Positions 47,382 to 56,445 of a stretch of 64,000 bases of DNA are shown here, in pieces (the stretch's first letter is position 1; each line of letters starts with the position of its first letter). This DNA is from Acinetobacter gyllenbergii CIP 110306 = MTCC 11365 (GTDB lineage: Bacteria; Pseudomonadota; Gammaproteobacteria; Pseudomonadales; Moraxellaceae), in the NCBI RefSeq assembly GCF_000413855.1, contig NZ_ATGG01000004.1:19969-83968 (forward strand), given 5' to 3'. Both the position numbers and the translations under genes were made by a program. The notes under the pieces were generated by a model. It was not told the origin of the DNA and did no database searches. It saw only the letters and a list, made by a program, of their open reading frames with translations.

Positions 47382-47984
47382 ATGAAACGATCAAATAAAA
47401 GTGAAGCCACGCGACAACATATTCTCGATACCAGCTTTGAATTGGTATTACGTAAAGGTTTTGTGGGTGTTGGCTTGCAAGAGATTCTCAAAGCTTGTGA
47501 TGTCCCGAAAGGGTCGTTCTACCATTATTTTGCTTCTAAAGAAGCATTTGGCTGTGCTTTGCTCGAACAATATATGGCGGATTATAAAGTCCGTGTCGAA
47601 CAGCTCTGGCAACATACCGAACAAAGTGCGCATGCACGTTTGATAGCGTTATGGCAGGCATGGATCGATGATCCTGTTTATGGCAGCTGGGCAGAGAATT
47701 GTCTGATTGTGAAATTAGCAGCAGAGGTTGCTGATTTGTCCGACGACATGCGTCAAATTCTCAATCTCGGCGTGCATCGATTGACGCAACGTGTGGCCTT
47801 GTTATTACAAGAAGGGCAACAACAAGGCTCGATTCCTGCCCATCTTGACCCACTTAAAACCGCTCAGGTGATGTATCAATTGTGGCTGGGTGCCGCCTTG
47901 ATGACCAAACTGGCCCAAGACAAAGCACCGCTACATTTAGCCTTAGAAACCACTCAACAGCTGCTCCAACCGATTAAGGAATAA
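47382..47984 (+). CDS. TetR-family transcriptional regulator (NemR/AcuR-like)
   Basis: 200 residues from ATG 47382 (TTG 47364 would extend into the leader). N-terminal HTH: TRQHILDTSFELVLRKGFVGVGLQEILKACDVPKGSFYHYFASKEAFG. C-terminal ligand domain of the TetR_C type seen in NemR-like repressors (SAHARLIALWQAWIDDPVYGSWAENCLIVKLAAEVADLSDDMR). Sits 3 nt before a zinc-less MDR dehydrogenase and likely represses that operon in response to a reactive compound. Confidence 0.9.
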   Translation: MKRSNKSEATRQHILDTSFELVLRKGFVGVGLQEILKACDVPKGSFYHYFASKEAFGCALLEQYMADYKVRVEQLWQHTEQSAHARLIALWQAWIDDPVYGSWAENCLIVKLAAEVADLSDDMRQILNLGVHRLTQRVALLLQEGQQQGSIPAHLDPLKTAQVMYQLWLGAALMTKLAQDKAPLHLALETTQQLLQPIKE

Positions 47985-47987
47985 AAC

Positions 47988-48971
47988 ATGCAAAGTATTA
48001 TCCATCACAGTTTTGGTGAACCCGTCGATGTATTGCAGTTGGGTGAGATGCCGCAACCTGAGCCGAAAGCGGGTGAAGTTCGTATCAAGATGATCATGTC
48101 TCCTATGCATAATCACGATGTTTGGACTGTACGTGGTAGTTATGGTTATAAGCCAACCTTGCCTGCCATTGGTGGCAGCGAAGCGGTAGGGATCGTCGAT
48201 GCAGTAGGTGACGGTGTAGATGGCAGCAAATTAGGACAGCGCGTTGCGGTTGCTGGCGTACATGGCAGTTGGGCGGAATATTTTATCGCGCCAGCAGCCA
48301 GTATTATTGCTTTAAATGATGCGATTGATGACCAAACCGCCGCACAACTAATCGGGATGCCGATCAGTGCGCTGATGCTCCTCGATTTTGTCAACGTACA
48401 AGCAGATCAATGGTTGATTCAAAATACGGCAAATGGTGCGGTGGGTAAAACCGTTGCCATGATTGCTCAAGCGCGCGGACTACACGTCATTCATTTGGTT
48501 CGTCGTACTGATGCGATAGCAGAAATGCAGGCTTTGGGGATTCAGCATGTGGTGGCGACGGATCAGCCAGATTGGAAGCAACAAGTCAAAGCCATACATA
48601 CAGATCAGCCCTTAATTGCTGGGGTGGACTCAATTGGTGGCAGCGCCAGCGGGGAAATGTTGAGTTTACTCAGTGAAAATAGCCTATTGGTGTCGTTTGG
48701 CAGTATGACTGGCGAGACCATGCAGATCTCATCGGGTGATCTGATTTTTAAACAAGCTACGGTTAAAGGGTTCTGGGCCAGTGTAGTCAATAAAGAAATG
48801 CCAGTGGAACGTAAAAAGGCTTTGTTTGTAGAACTGATTACATTGGCGACGCAGAAAAAACTGGTTCTACCTGTTGAGGGTATCTTTAGTTTTGACCAGA
48901 TTAATACTGCCGCGTTGAAAGCAACTCAAGGCGCGCGTCAGGGTAAAGTGTTGTTAGCACCATCTTTGTAA
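47988..48971 (+). CDS. MDR-superfamily NADPH-dependent alcohol dehydrogenase/quinone reductase
   Basis: 327 residues. GroES-like N-terminal half (PEPKAGEVRIKMIMSPMHNHDVWTVRGSYG...GGSEAVGIVDAVGDGV) and Rossmann half with NGAVGKTVAMIAQARGLHVIHLVRR. The structural-zinc Cys cluster is absent, as in quinone reductase/enoyl reductase relatives. The Arg-Arg after the second strand favours NADPH. Co-transcribed with tetR; substrate unknown, probably a reactive carbonyl or enone. Confidence 0.85.
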   Translation: MQSIIHHSFGEPVDVLQLGEMPQPEPKAGEVRIKMIMSPMHNHDVWTVRGSYGYKPTLPAIGGSEAVGIVDAVGDGVDGSKLGQRVAVAGVHGSWAEYFIAPAASIIALNDAIDDQTAAQLIGMPISALMLLDFVNVQADQWLIQNTANGAVGKTVAMIAQARGLHVIHLVRRTDAIAEMQALGIQHVVATDQPDWKQQVKAIHTDQPLIAGVDSIGGSASGEMLSLLSENSLLVSFGSMTGETMQISSGDLIFKQATVKGFWASVVNKEMPVERKKALFVELITLATQKKLVLPVEGIFSFDQINTAALKATQGARQGKVLLAPSL

Positions 48972-49036
48972 AAATACTGGGTCAGTTTTGCGACTGATCC
49001 AATTAAATTCAAACACAATAAAAAGGAAAAAATCGC

Positions 49037-49390
49037 ATGTTGGGACAAGTATTGATCGGGTTAATTGCAGTATTGCACGTTTATATCTTGGTACTGGAAA
49101 TGTTTTTGTGGGACAAGCCCTATGGTTTAAAGGCCTTTGGCAATAGTCTGGAAAAAGCACAACTGACCAAAGTATTGGCACAAAATCAGGGGCTGTATAA
49201 TGGTTTCCTTGCCGCAGGTTTATTTTGGTCATTACTGGCACCTGCCGACTATGCAACGGCGATTGCCAACTTCTTTTTAGGCTGTGTGTTGATTGCCGGG
49301 ATTTATGGGGGTCTGACTGCGAGTAAAAAGATTATCTACATTCAGGCGGTGCCTGCATTGATTGCTTTAATTGTAGTGAATGTTTTTTAA
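49037..49390 (+). CDS. DUF1304 family membrane protein
   Basis: 117 residues with four hydrophobic helices (about 4-24, 52-68, 73-92, 98-116). The N-terminal LIAVLHVYILVLEMFLWDKPYGLKAFG and central NQGLYNGFLAAGLFWSL are the DUF1304 signature. Function unknown. AAAAGGA precedes the ATG. It lies 65 nt after the dehydrogenase, the third gene of the TetR-controlled unit by orientation and spacing. Confidence 0.88.
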   Translation: MLGQVLIGLIAVLHVYILVLEMFLWDKPYGLKAFGNSLEKAQLTKVLAQNQGLYNGFLAAGLFWSLLAPADYATAIANFFLGCVLIAGIYGGLTASKKIIYIQAVPALIALIVVNVF

Positions 49391-49461
49391 CCCAGCAATA
49401 AAAGTAGGCATTTGAGCCTATTTATGTTTTAATGCGCTCAGTTTGAGATGAGCCTCATACA

Positions 49462-49484
49462 GTATATCGGACGATACGATATAC
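49462..49484. repeat. Palindrome GTATATCG-N7-CGATATAC
   Basis: Perfect 8-bp arms (49462-49469, 49477-49484) between the DUF1304 gene and its terminator, where convergent tenA also ends. Role unknown: 3' UTR hairpin or protein site. Confidence 0.6.
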
Positions 49485-49488
49485 GACT

Positions 49489-49512
49489 AAGCCCCTTAAT
49501 TGGGGCTTTTTT
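49489..49512. terminator. Intrinsic terminator after DUF1304 gene
   Basis: AAGCCCC (49489-49495), loop TTAATT, GGGGCTT (49502-49508) with T-run on plus; only 32 nt from the tenA stop on the other strand. Confidence 0.88.
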
Positions 49513-49543
49513 ATGTCTGGAGAAAATACGACTAAACTGATAC

Positions 49544-50218
49544 TTAGGCTTGATCGAGTCCTAACCATTGACGTTGTTGATAGGCACTGTCCCAGAATAA
49601 CCATTCCAGTTTTGCACCCATGCGATAAGCCGCATGCATCTTGGCTAAGGTATCCTCATCACACCGTGCAGCGACTTTATCAACCGTCGCAATCACATTA
49701 CGCACCGCGGTATTAAATTCTTCCCCTGCATAGGTATCGATCCATGCTTGATAAGGATTGTTGGCAACCGATTGACTGACGATGTCTTTACCGACTTCGG
49801 CATAAATCCAGAAGCATGGCAATAAGGCTGCCAAAATCACAGGATAGCTTTCTGACCATGCGGTTGCTGTCAGGAAAGATGTGTAATGATGGCAGGCCAG
49901 TGTTAGTGGTGTGTTTTCAAACTCGGTTTTGCTGACATCAAATTCCTGCATAAAATCATTGTGTAAACTTCGTTCTACAATAATGGCAATTTTAGCCGCT
50001 TCAGAAAATTGAATCACATCATCAGCTTCATAGGCTTTAGCGGCAGCAACAGCCAAGGCACGTCCATAGGCCAATAAGTAATGCGCATCTTGAATCACAT
50101 AATGACAAAAGGCTGAACGATCGAGTGTGCCTGCTGCAAGCTCCTGATTAAAAGGTAGTGCTAATATTTTTTGATATAAATCTTGATTACGTTGCCAAAC
50201 ATCTTGAGAAAACGTCAT
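49544..50218 (-). CDS. tenA: Aminopyrimidine aminohydrolase TenA (thiaminase II)
   Basis: 224 residues, all-helical TenA fold. Catalytic residues fall exactly at Bacillus numbering: Asp44 (VIQDAHYLL), Cys135 (LLPCFWIY), Glu205 (GAKLEWLFWD); the ACHHYTSFL and DTYAGEEF helices are typical. TenA salvages the pyrimidine of degraded thiamine. No thi genes or TPP riboswitch adjoin it, so it is a stand-alone salvage gene here. Confidence 0.93.
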   Translation of the reverse strand: MTFSQDVWQRNQDLYQKILALPFNQELAAGTLDRSAFCHYVIQDAHYLLAYGRALAVAAAKAYEADDVIQFSEAAKIAIIVERSLHNDFMQEFDVSKTEFENTPLTLACHHYTSFLTATAWSESYPVILAALLPCFWIYAEVGKDIVSQSVANNPYQAWIDTYAGEEFNTAVRNVIATVDKVAARCDEDTLAKMHAAYRMGAKLEWLFWDSAYQQRQWLGLDQA

Positions 50219-50390
50219 GGAATGAACCTATGAAAGTACATATAAAAGAAATCTTTTCAGCACTATAGCAGAGTCTGGTCGGGATGGTTTTTTTTGCCAA
50301 ACAAGTCCAACAATCTTTTCTGTTTTTGGGTCAAAACTCGCCTACAATAAGCACATTTTTATCACTCTATATTTGGATAAAAGGCTGCTC

Positions 50391-51473
50391 ATGAAGCATT
50401 TCCGTTTCTCAATATTTTTTACGATTGTGTGTTTAGCACTTTCGGCCTACTGGGGCTATACGCATGGCCCTGAAGCGGGTGTTGCCACCATGCTAAAAGC
50501 ACTGACCATTACTGCCATTCTAGCGGTGATGGAAGTGTCTCTTTCTTTCGACAATGCGGTGGTGAATGCCTCAGTACTGCGGGGTTGGGATCATTTCTGG
50601 AAAATGATCTTCTTAACCGTCGGTATCCTGATTGCCGTATTTGGGATGCGTTTAATCTTCCCTGTGGTGATTGTCGCGGTAACCGCTGATATGGGCATGG
50701 TTGAAGTCGCCAAAATGGCCCTGAATGATCCGAAGACCTATTCAGAGCGTTTGATGGCGCATCATGCTGAAATTTCAGCTTTTGGTGGGACCTTCTTATT
50801 GATGGTGTTCTTAAACTTCTTCTTTGACGATGGTAAAGAAACCCATTGGTTTAAATGGTTGGAAGCGAAACTAGCCCATTTGGCCAACGTGCCGGCCATG
50901 TCGGTGTTCTTGGCCTTGATCGCGATGATCATTATGGCGGCGAATGTCGATGAGTCTGCTCGCTTGGCTGTAACCATGGCAGGAATCTGGGGCATCGTGG
51001 TGTACATCGGGGTGCAGGTCTTGAGTCATTTATTGGGTGGTGAGCCTGAGATTGATGAAAATGGCAATGCCATTGGCCATGACTCAAGTGGTGCAGCTTC
51101 GGGTGTGGTAAAAGCCGGTTTTGGTGGTTTCCTCTACCTTGAAGTACTAGATGCATCCTTCAGCTTTGACGGAGTGATTGGTGCCTTTGCGATTACCAGT
51201 GATGTGGTGATCATTATGCTCGGTCTAGCGATTGGTGCGATCTTTGTCCGTTCAATGACCATTTATCTGGTCGAAAAGGGCACTTTGGATGCGTATATCT
51301 ACTTAGAGCATGGCGCACATTATGCGATTGGTGCACTGGCATTCATCATGATCGCAAGTGGTACGGGCTTGCATGTACCTGAAGTAGTCACGGGTTTGAT
51401 CGGGGTGGCCTTTATTGTGTGGGCGGTGTTGGCTTCGATTCAGTATAGCAAGCGAGAACAGCAAGCTTCTTAA
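50391..51473 (+). CDS. DUF475 family integral membrane protein (TerC-like superfamily)
   Basis: 360 residues from ATG 50391 (AAAAGG upstream; TTG at 50373 less likely). About nine membrane helices in two related halves, each with an acidic motif: VMEVSLSFDNAVVNASVL and LEVLDASFSFDGVIGAFAIT. These are the SFDN/SFDG motifs of TerC-like metal-related transporters. A hydrophilic loop (GGEPEIDENGNAIGHDSSG) separates the halves. Family function is not established; a divalent-ion role is a guess. Own terminator. Confidence 0.82.
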   Translation: MKHFRFSIFFTIVCLALSAYWGYTHGPEAGVATMLKALTITAILAVMEVSLSFDNAVVNASVLRGWDHFWKMIFLTVGILIAVFGMRLIFPVVIVAVTADMGMVEVAKMALNDPKTYSERLMAHHAEISAFGGTFLLMVFLNFFFDDGKETHWFKWLEAKLAHLANVPAMSVFLALIAMIIMAANVDESARLAVTMAGIWGIVVYIGVQVLSHLLGGEPEIDENGNAIGHDSSGAASGVVKAGFGGFLYLEVLDASFSFDGVIGAFAITSDVVIIMLGLAIGAIFVRSMTIYLVEKGTLDAYIYLEHGAHYAIGALAFIMIASGTGLHVPEVVTGLIGVAFIVWAVLASIQYSKREQQAS

Positions 51474-51502
51474 GCTTGTTTTCAGCTTGATCAGTTAGTG
51501 TA

Positions 51503-51537
51503 AATAAAGGAGCGAACATCGCTCCTTTATTTTTTTC
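51503..51537 (+). terminator. Intrinsic terminator after DUF475 gene
   Basis: AATAAAGGAGCG, loop AACAT, CGCTCCTTTATT followed by T-run. Confidence 0.92.
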
Positions 51538-51631
51538 TCTGCAGAAAGATTGTGTTTTTCATAATCTACGTACAACCTTTGTAGGCGAATGGCTTATAAT
51601 TCGCTGAGCCAGTTATAGTGTCTTATCAATA

Positions 51632-52993
51632 ATGAATGCTTTAGAACGCCGTTCAACCTTTGCCTTAAGTAGCATTTTTGCCTTACGCATGTTGGGCTTG
51701 TTCATGATTATTCCTGTATTTTCAGTTGCAGGACAATCCTATCAATATGCCACACCTGCCTTAATCGGTCTCGCGGTGGGAGTCTATGGCTTAACCCAAG
51801 CAATTTTACAAATTCCATTTAGCCTCTTGGCCGATCGCTTCAGCCGTAAGCCTTTGGTGGTGCTCGGCTTATTGTTATTTGCCATTGGCGGTGCCATTGC
51901 GGGTCTATCCGACACCATTTATGGGGTGATTATTGGCCGTGCGATTGCAGGTGCAGGTGCAGTTTCAGCCGTGGTGATGGCATTACTGGCCGATGTCACC
52001 CGTGAAGAACAACGGACCAAAGCTATGGCGGCGATGGGCATGAGTATTGGCTTATCCTTCGTTGTTGCTTTTAGTTTGGGGCCATGGCTGACCAGTTTGG
52101 TCGGTATATCAGGTCTATTCTTTGTCACCACCATTATGGGGTTGGCTGCGATTTCGATGTTGCTATTGGTGCCTAAAGTTACGCGACACCACCGAAATTA
52201 TCAGCAAGGCTATTTGAATCAGCTCAAGCAAGTCATCCAAATGGGTGAGTTGAACCGTTTGCACGTGTCGGTGTTTGCACTACATTTATTGCTGACGGCC
52301 ATGTTTATTTATGTGCCTTCACAGTTGATTGAGTACGCGCAAATTCCATTGGCAAAGCATGGTTTAGTCTATTTACCTCTGTTAGTGATCAGCCTGTTTT
52401 TTGCCTTCCCAAGCATTATCATTGCGGAAAAATATCGCAAAATGCGCGGCATTTTTCTCACTGCCATTGCTGGGCTTATTGGTGGTTTACTGATTCTGAT
52501 CTTTGGCTATGAGTCTAAATATGTATTGTTGGCAGGACTGGGTTTATTCTTTATTGCATTTAACGTGATGGAAGCATTATTACCCTCTTGGTTATCCAAA
52601 GCAGCTCCGATCCAATCCAAAGCCACTGCCATGGGCGTCAATGCCAGCAGCCAGTTTTTGGGAGCGTTTTTTGGCGGAACCTTGGGTGGTCAGCTTTTGA
52701 TGTTACAGAATACTGCGCTCGGGTGGAGTGTGTTGACGGGGATTGCTATAATATGGCTGCTAATTAGTTTTGGTCTGGCTCAGCCGAGATATTTGTCTTC
52801 TATTGTGTTGCCTTTACCTCAAGCAATACAAACAGATGAATGGACTTCAAAACTGTTGGCGATTCGTGGTATTGAAGAAGTCGTGGTGATGCCAGAACAG
52901 CAAGTTGCGTATATTAAAGTCGATAAACAGTGCATTGATGATGCTGGGCGACAAGATTTAACGCACTTGATTGGCAAAGAGGTAGCCATTTAA
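51632..52993 (+). CDS. MFS transporter, YajR-like with C-terminal YAM-type domain
   Basis: 453 residues: 12 membrane helices, then a soluble ferredoxin-like tail (about residues 395-453: WTSKLLAIRGIEEVVVMPEQQVAYIKVDKQCID). MFS motif A between helices 2 and 3 is FSLLADRFSRKPLVVLG; motif C-like GMSIGLSFVVAFSLGPWL. This architecture is that of E. coli YajR, a putative drug/proton antiporter. It lies upstream of ssb (51 nt), as is typical for the genus; substrates unknown. Confidence 0.88.
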   Translation: MNALERRSTFALSSIFALRMLGLFMIIPVFSVAGQSYQYATPALIGLAVGVYGLTQAILQIPFSLLADRFSRKPLVVLGLLLFAIGGAIAGLSDTIYGVIIGRAIAGAGAVSAVVMALLADVTREEQRTKAMAAMGMSIGLSFVVAFSLGPWLTSLVGISGLFFVTTIMGLAAISMLLLVPKVTRHHRNYQQGYLNQLKQVIQMGELNRLHVSVFALHLLLTAMFIYVPSQLIEYAQIPLAKHGLVYLPLLVISLFFAFPSIIIAEKYRKMRGIFLTAIAGLIGGLLILIFGYESKYVLLAGLGLFFIAFNVMEALLPSWLSKAAPIQSKATAMGVNASSQFLGAFFGGTLGGQLLMLQNTALGWSVLTGIAIIWLLISFGLAQPRYLSSIVLPLPQAIQTDEWTSKLLAIRGIEEVVVMPEQQVAYIKVDKQCIDDAGRQDLTHLIGKEVAI

Positions 52994-53044
52994 TCATAAC
53001 TCTTATAAAGTAAAACATAGAAATATATAGGATGAAGACAGCTA

Positions 53045-53641
53045 ATGCGTGGTGTGAATAAAGTTATTTTAGTAGGTACTTTAGGTAAAGATCCAGAAAC
53101 TAAAACTTTTCCAAATGGTGGATCATTAACTCAATTCTCGATTGCAACCAGTGAATCGTGGATGGATAAAAGTACGGGTGAGCGTAAAGAGCAAACAGAA
53201 TGGCACCGTATCGTGTTGCACAACCGTTTAGGTGAAATTGCACAACAGTATCTCCGTAAAGGGTCAAAAGTGTATATCGAAGGTTCATTGCGTACCCGTC
53301 AATGGACAGACCAAAATGGTCAAGAGCGTTACAGCACTGAAATTCGTGGCGATCAAATGCAGATGTTGGATAGCCGTCAACAAGGCGAGCAGAGCGGTGG
53401 CGACTTTAACCAACCTCGTTTTAACAACAATAATAACCAAGGCGGTGGTTACCAAAATACAGGCTATAACAATAACAACAACCAAGGTGGTTATGGCCAA
53501 GGTGGCGGCTTTAATGGCGGCAACCAGCAAGGTAATTATGCAGGTAGCCCACAAGCAGGCAATGGTTTTAATACACCAAAAGCAGCACCTCAACCTGCTG
53601 CGGCAGCGCCAGCGGATTTAGATGACGATTTACCGTTTTAA
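53045..53641 (+). CDS. ssb: Single-stranded DNA-binding protein
   Basis: 198 residues. N-terminal OB fold: [70 protein letters not shown] long Asn/Gly/Gln-rich linker (about residues 115-185) is made of short NNNQGG-type repeats. The acidic tip DLDDDLPF recruits RecO, RecQ, PriA and others. Family-typical; strong terminator follows. Confidence 0.98.
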   Translation: MRGVNKVILVGTLGKDPETKTFPNGGSLTQFSIATSESWMDKSTGERKEQTEWHRIVLHNRLGEIAQQYLRKGSKVYIEGSLRTRQWTDQNGQERYSTEIRGDQMQMLDSRQQGEQSGGDFNQPRFNNNNNQGGGYQNTGYNNNNNQGGYGQGGGFNGGNQQGNYAGSPQAGNGFNTPKAAPQPAAAAPADLDDDLPF

Positions 53642-53660
53642 CGCTTCGCGTTCAGCATGA

Positions 53661-53697
53661 AAAAAGGCATAGAACTCAGTTCTATGCCTTTTTTTTT
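53661..53697. terminator. Terminator after ssb
   Basis: GGCATAGAAC (53666-53675), loop TCA, GTTCTATGCC (53679-53688) flanked by A- and T-runs, so it can also serve the convergent hydrolase. Confidence 0.93.
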
Positions 53698-53707
53698 GGT
53701 GTTGATT

Positions 53708-54385
53708 TTATCGCGCAGAGTCCAAGGTTTCGTGGTTAGTCACCACTTCTTGAGCTTTGCTGTAACTTTCAATCAGAAGCTGATAAGCCGGGAAAATCTG
53801 GGTATAAACCTCTGCCCATTGCAATGCATCATCACGATTCCACGTGCGTTGAATTTCAGATGCCACAGCTGCGGTGTCCATCGGCACCACACCTGCTTGT
53901 ACCACACGTGCTAAGGTAATTTCTTCTGCCATTTTGCTATACGTTCCAGAAGCATCAATCACGGCAAAGACTTTATAACCTTCGGCAACGGCACTGATCG
54001 CAGGGAAAGCCATACACACGCTGGTAATGGTTCCTGCAATAATCAGGGTATTACGGCCTGTCGCTTTAACGGCATCGACAAAGTCTTGATTATGCCATGC
54101 ATTAATTTCACCTTTACGTGCCACATATTGGGCATGCGGGGCATTGGCGTGGATTTCAGGAATTAAAGGACCATTGGGGCCTTGCGGTACGGAAGCGGTG
54201 GTGATCACAGGAATCTTGGCCAAACTTGCGATTTTGGCAAGTGCTGCAGCACGTTGACGTAATTCAGGCATTGGCATATCGCCGACGGTTTGGAATAAAC
54301 CACTTTGGTGGTCAATCAAAAGCATCACGGCATCATTGACATCGATAACAGGTGCTTGACCATTGAAGTTTGCTGGCATTGTCAT
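53708..54385 (-). CDS. Isochorismatase-family hydrolase (YcaC-like), copy 1
   Basis: 225 residues from ATG 54385, which follows GAGGATA; the frame runs open much further upstream without a start signal. Catalytic Asp25 ([11 protein letters not shown]) and nucleophile Cys124 ([14 protein letters not shown]); the third position is in [13 protein letters not shown] (Arg90/Lys91). Same subfamily as the gene at 56446, about half identical in motif blocks (GPNGPL-PE, INAW-N-DFV-AVKATG, FVAISA). Divergent from a LysR gene. Substrate unknown. Confidence 0.88.
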   Translation of the reverse strand: MTMPANFNGQAPVIDVNDAVMLLIDHQSGLFQTVGDMPMPELRQRAAALAKIASLAKIPVITTASVPQGPNGPLIPEIHANAPHAQYVARKGEINAWHNQDFVDAVKATGRNTLIIAGTITSVCMAFPAISAVAEGYKVFAVIDASGTYSKMAEEITLARVVQAGVVPMDTAAVASEIQRTWNRDDALQWAEVYTQIFPAYQLLIESYSKAQEVVTNHETLDSAR

Positions 54386-54521
54386 TGTTGTATCCTCATC
54401 TTGTCTTAGGGGGTATAATTGATGATATAGACATGACGATGGCTGAAAAATATCTGCAATAGGATATATTGTCATGCCAAAAGAACAATTGTTGTCATTA
54501 TTGGTGGGTCGAGCAAATAAC

Positions 54522-55442
54522 ATGAAAGATTTAAATGACTTATATTTCTTCGTGAAAGTGATTGATTGCGGTGGTTTTTCAGCAGCCAGCCAAGAATTGA
54601 TGGTGACCAAGTCTTTACTGAGCCGGCGTATTGCCGAATTGGAAGATCGACTGGGGGTGAAGTTGATCAATCGAACTACCCGACAGGTGTCAATTACCGA
54701 GGTGGGTAAAATTTATTATCAGCATTGCAAGGCCATGTTGATTGAAGCGGAAGCTGCCGAAGAAGCAATTGAATTTTTAACCGCCGAGCCACGTGGATTG
54801 ATCAAGCTGTCTTGCCCGACCAATTTATTGCATATCAATATTAGTCCAATGCTGAATGAGTTTTTGCAGCTATATCCCAAAATCAGTCTGCATGTCGAAG
54901 CCACCAATCGCCGTGTTGATTTAATCAATGAGCGTTTTGATTTGGCGATACGAATTCGTCCTTTACCCTTAGCCGACAGTGAATTGATTGTGCGAGAACT
55001 GGCTTTGGCACGACAATTGATTGTTGCCAGTCCAGACCTGTTACATCAGTTTTATTCAATCCATGAGCCACAACAACTGACGCAGTTCCCTGTGTTGATG
55101 ATGGAGTCCTTTGCGCCTGAATATGCTTGGCAGTTATTCTCTCAAGATCAGCAAGAACTCAAAGTCCAATGTCATCCACGACTGACCACCACGGATTTGA
55201 CTGCGCTTAGAGAAGCCACGCTGCAAGGCTTGGGCGTGGCAAAATTACCAGAATTAATGGTAGCTGAAGACATTAAACAAGGGCGTTTGATTCATGTACT
55301 ACCCCAATGGCAGCCTAAACCTGAGCTGATTCATTTGGTCTATACCTCTAGACGAGGATTATTGCCATCGATGAAATTATTGATTGATTTTCTGGTACAG
55401 AAATTTGCAGAACTGAAACAACACAATTCGGTGCTTTACTAA
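54522..55442 (+). CDS. LysR-family transcriptional regulator, copy 1
   Basis: 306 residues from ATG 54522, placed so the HTH begins as in other LTTRs ([59 protein letters not shown]). An in-frame ATG at 54474 with AGGA is an alternative. C-terminal periplasmic-binding-like effector domain of the CrgA/AaeR subgroup. Divergent from the hydrolase at 53708-54385 and probably its regulator. Confidence 0.9.
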   Translation: MKDLNDLYFFVKVIDCGGFSAASQELMVTKSLLSRRIAELEDRLGVKLINRTTRQVSITEVGKIYYQHCKAMLIEAEAAEEAIEFLTAEPRGLIKLSCPTNLLHINISPMLNEFLQLYPKISLHVEATNRRVDLINERFDLAIRIRPLPLADSELIVRELALARQLIVASPDLLHQFYSIHEPQQLTQFPVLMMESFAPEYAWQLFSQDQQELKVQCHPRLTTTDLTALREATLQGLGVAKLPELMVAEDIKQGRLIHVLPQWQPKPELIHLVYTSRRGLLPSMKLLIDFLVQKFAELKQHNSVLY

Positions 55443-55449
55443 TACTGCA

Positions 55450-56376
55450 CTATAAAGAATAGCCACTGTCAGTTTTTGCCAATTCTCTCAGGCCCTCCAT
55501 CAGGGTCTCAATCAGCTTTTCCACCACCAAACGTTGACCTTTGCGTGAGGCATAGACCAGCTGTACGGTACCTCGATTGGACTTCCATTCGGGTAATAGG
55601 TGAATCAGTTTACCTTTTTGAATATCGGCTTGCACCGTGAGATAAGGTAAATCCGCAATACCTAAACCATCATGAACCGCATAATAGACCCCAGCCAAAT
55701 CATTGCTTTTGACTCGTGGTTGATAAGGTATATCTACAGTTTCGTCACTGTGGATATGACATAAATGCCAATAATATTGATGTTTTTGAATGCCTAGGGC
55801 CACGCTTGGATAGTGCTGTAATTCTGAATAATGCTGAATGGTTCTGTCTTGAAGTAACTCGGGTGCAGCCACCAAACAATGCTCAGTTCGAATCACATCG
55901 CGAACAATTAAACTGGAATCTTGATTCGGTTCAAAACTGGTGCGGATCGCGATATCAATATCATCATGCAGCACATCGACGCGGCGGCTGGTCAATTCTA
56001 AAGAGATTTCAACTTTGGGATAGGCTTTTAAAAACTGATTGAGTAATTTCCGAATCTGGAAATGCATCATTAACGGTGGGCAACTGATTTTGACCATGCC
56101 TTGTGGTTCATTTTTCTGCTTGAGCAAGACATTCTCGGCACATTCGACTTGAGCAATCACTTTGCAGCATTCTTCATAAAACTCTTGACCTAAATCCGTG
56201 ACTTTAAAATGACGGGTGGTGCGTTGGATCAGGCTAACATTAAATTTATGTTCAAGTTCAATGATGCGACGGCTAAGTTTAGATTTGCTGATATTCTCAG
56301 CTTCGCTGGCCGCACTAAATCCGCCGTGTTTTACCACCAAATAGAAATAATGAAAGTCATCAAATGAGTTGATCAA
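55450..56376 (-). CDS. LysR-family transcriptional regulator, copy 2
   Basis: 308 residues from TTG 56376. That start gives an N-terminus equal to copy 1 (INSFDDFHYFYLVVKHGGFSAAS); an upstream TTG at 56400 abuts the hairpin 56401-56432. HTH: KLSRRIIELEHKFNVSLIQRTTRHFKVTDLG; effector domain similar in layout to copy 1. Convergent with copy 1 (7 nt between stops) and 69 nt downstream of the ycaC-like gene, same strand. Confidence 0.88.
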   Translation of the reverse strand: MINSFDDFHYFYLVVKHGGFSAASEAENISKSKLSRRIIELEHKFNVSLIQRTTRHFKVTDLGQEFYEECCKVIAQVECAENVLLKQKNEPQGMVKISCPPLMMHFQIRKLLNQFLKAYPKVEISLELTSRRVDVLHDDIDIAIRTSFEPNQDSSLIVRDVIRTEHCLVAAPELLQDRTIQHYSELQHYPSVALGIQKHQYYWHLCHIHSDETVDIPYQPRVKSNDLAGVYYAVHDGLGIADLPYLTVQADIQKGKLIHLLPEWKSNRGTVQLVYASRKGQRLVVEKLIETLMEGLRELAKTDSGYSL

Positions 56377-56400
56377 GGCAAAGCGAATCCGAAATAGCAA

Positions 56401-56432
56401 AAGATGAGAATAGCATTAACTCTTCTCATCTT
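56401..56432 (-). terminator. Hairpin/terminator between ycaC-like gene and LysR copy 2
   Basis: Perfect 10-bp stem AAGATGAGAA / TTCTCATCTT with 12-nt loop. The U-run on the minus strand is short (CTTTTGC), so it may attenuate rather than stop transcription into the LysR gene. Confidence 0.6.
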
Positions 56433-56445
56433 CCGAGGGCTTTAT

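Noticed and set aside
53400..53570. Low-complexity repeat in ssb as a mobile or microsatellite element
   Set aside because: It encodes the Asn/Gly-rich SSB linker, usual for the family.
53708..54670. 320-residue version of hydrolase copy 1
   Set aside because: The N-terminal 95 residues overlap the divergent LysR gene, have no family similarity and lie before a clear GAGGATA ribosome binding site.
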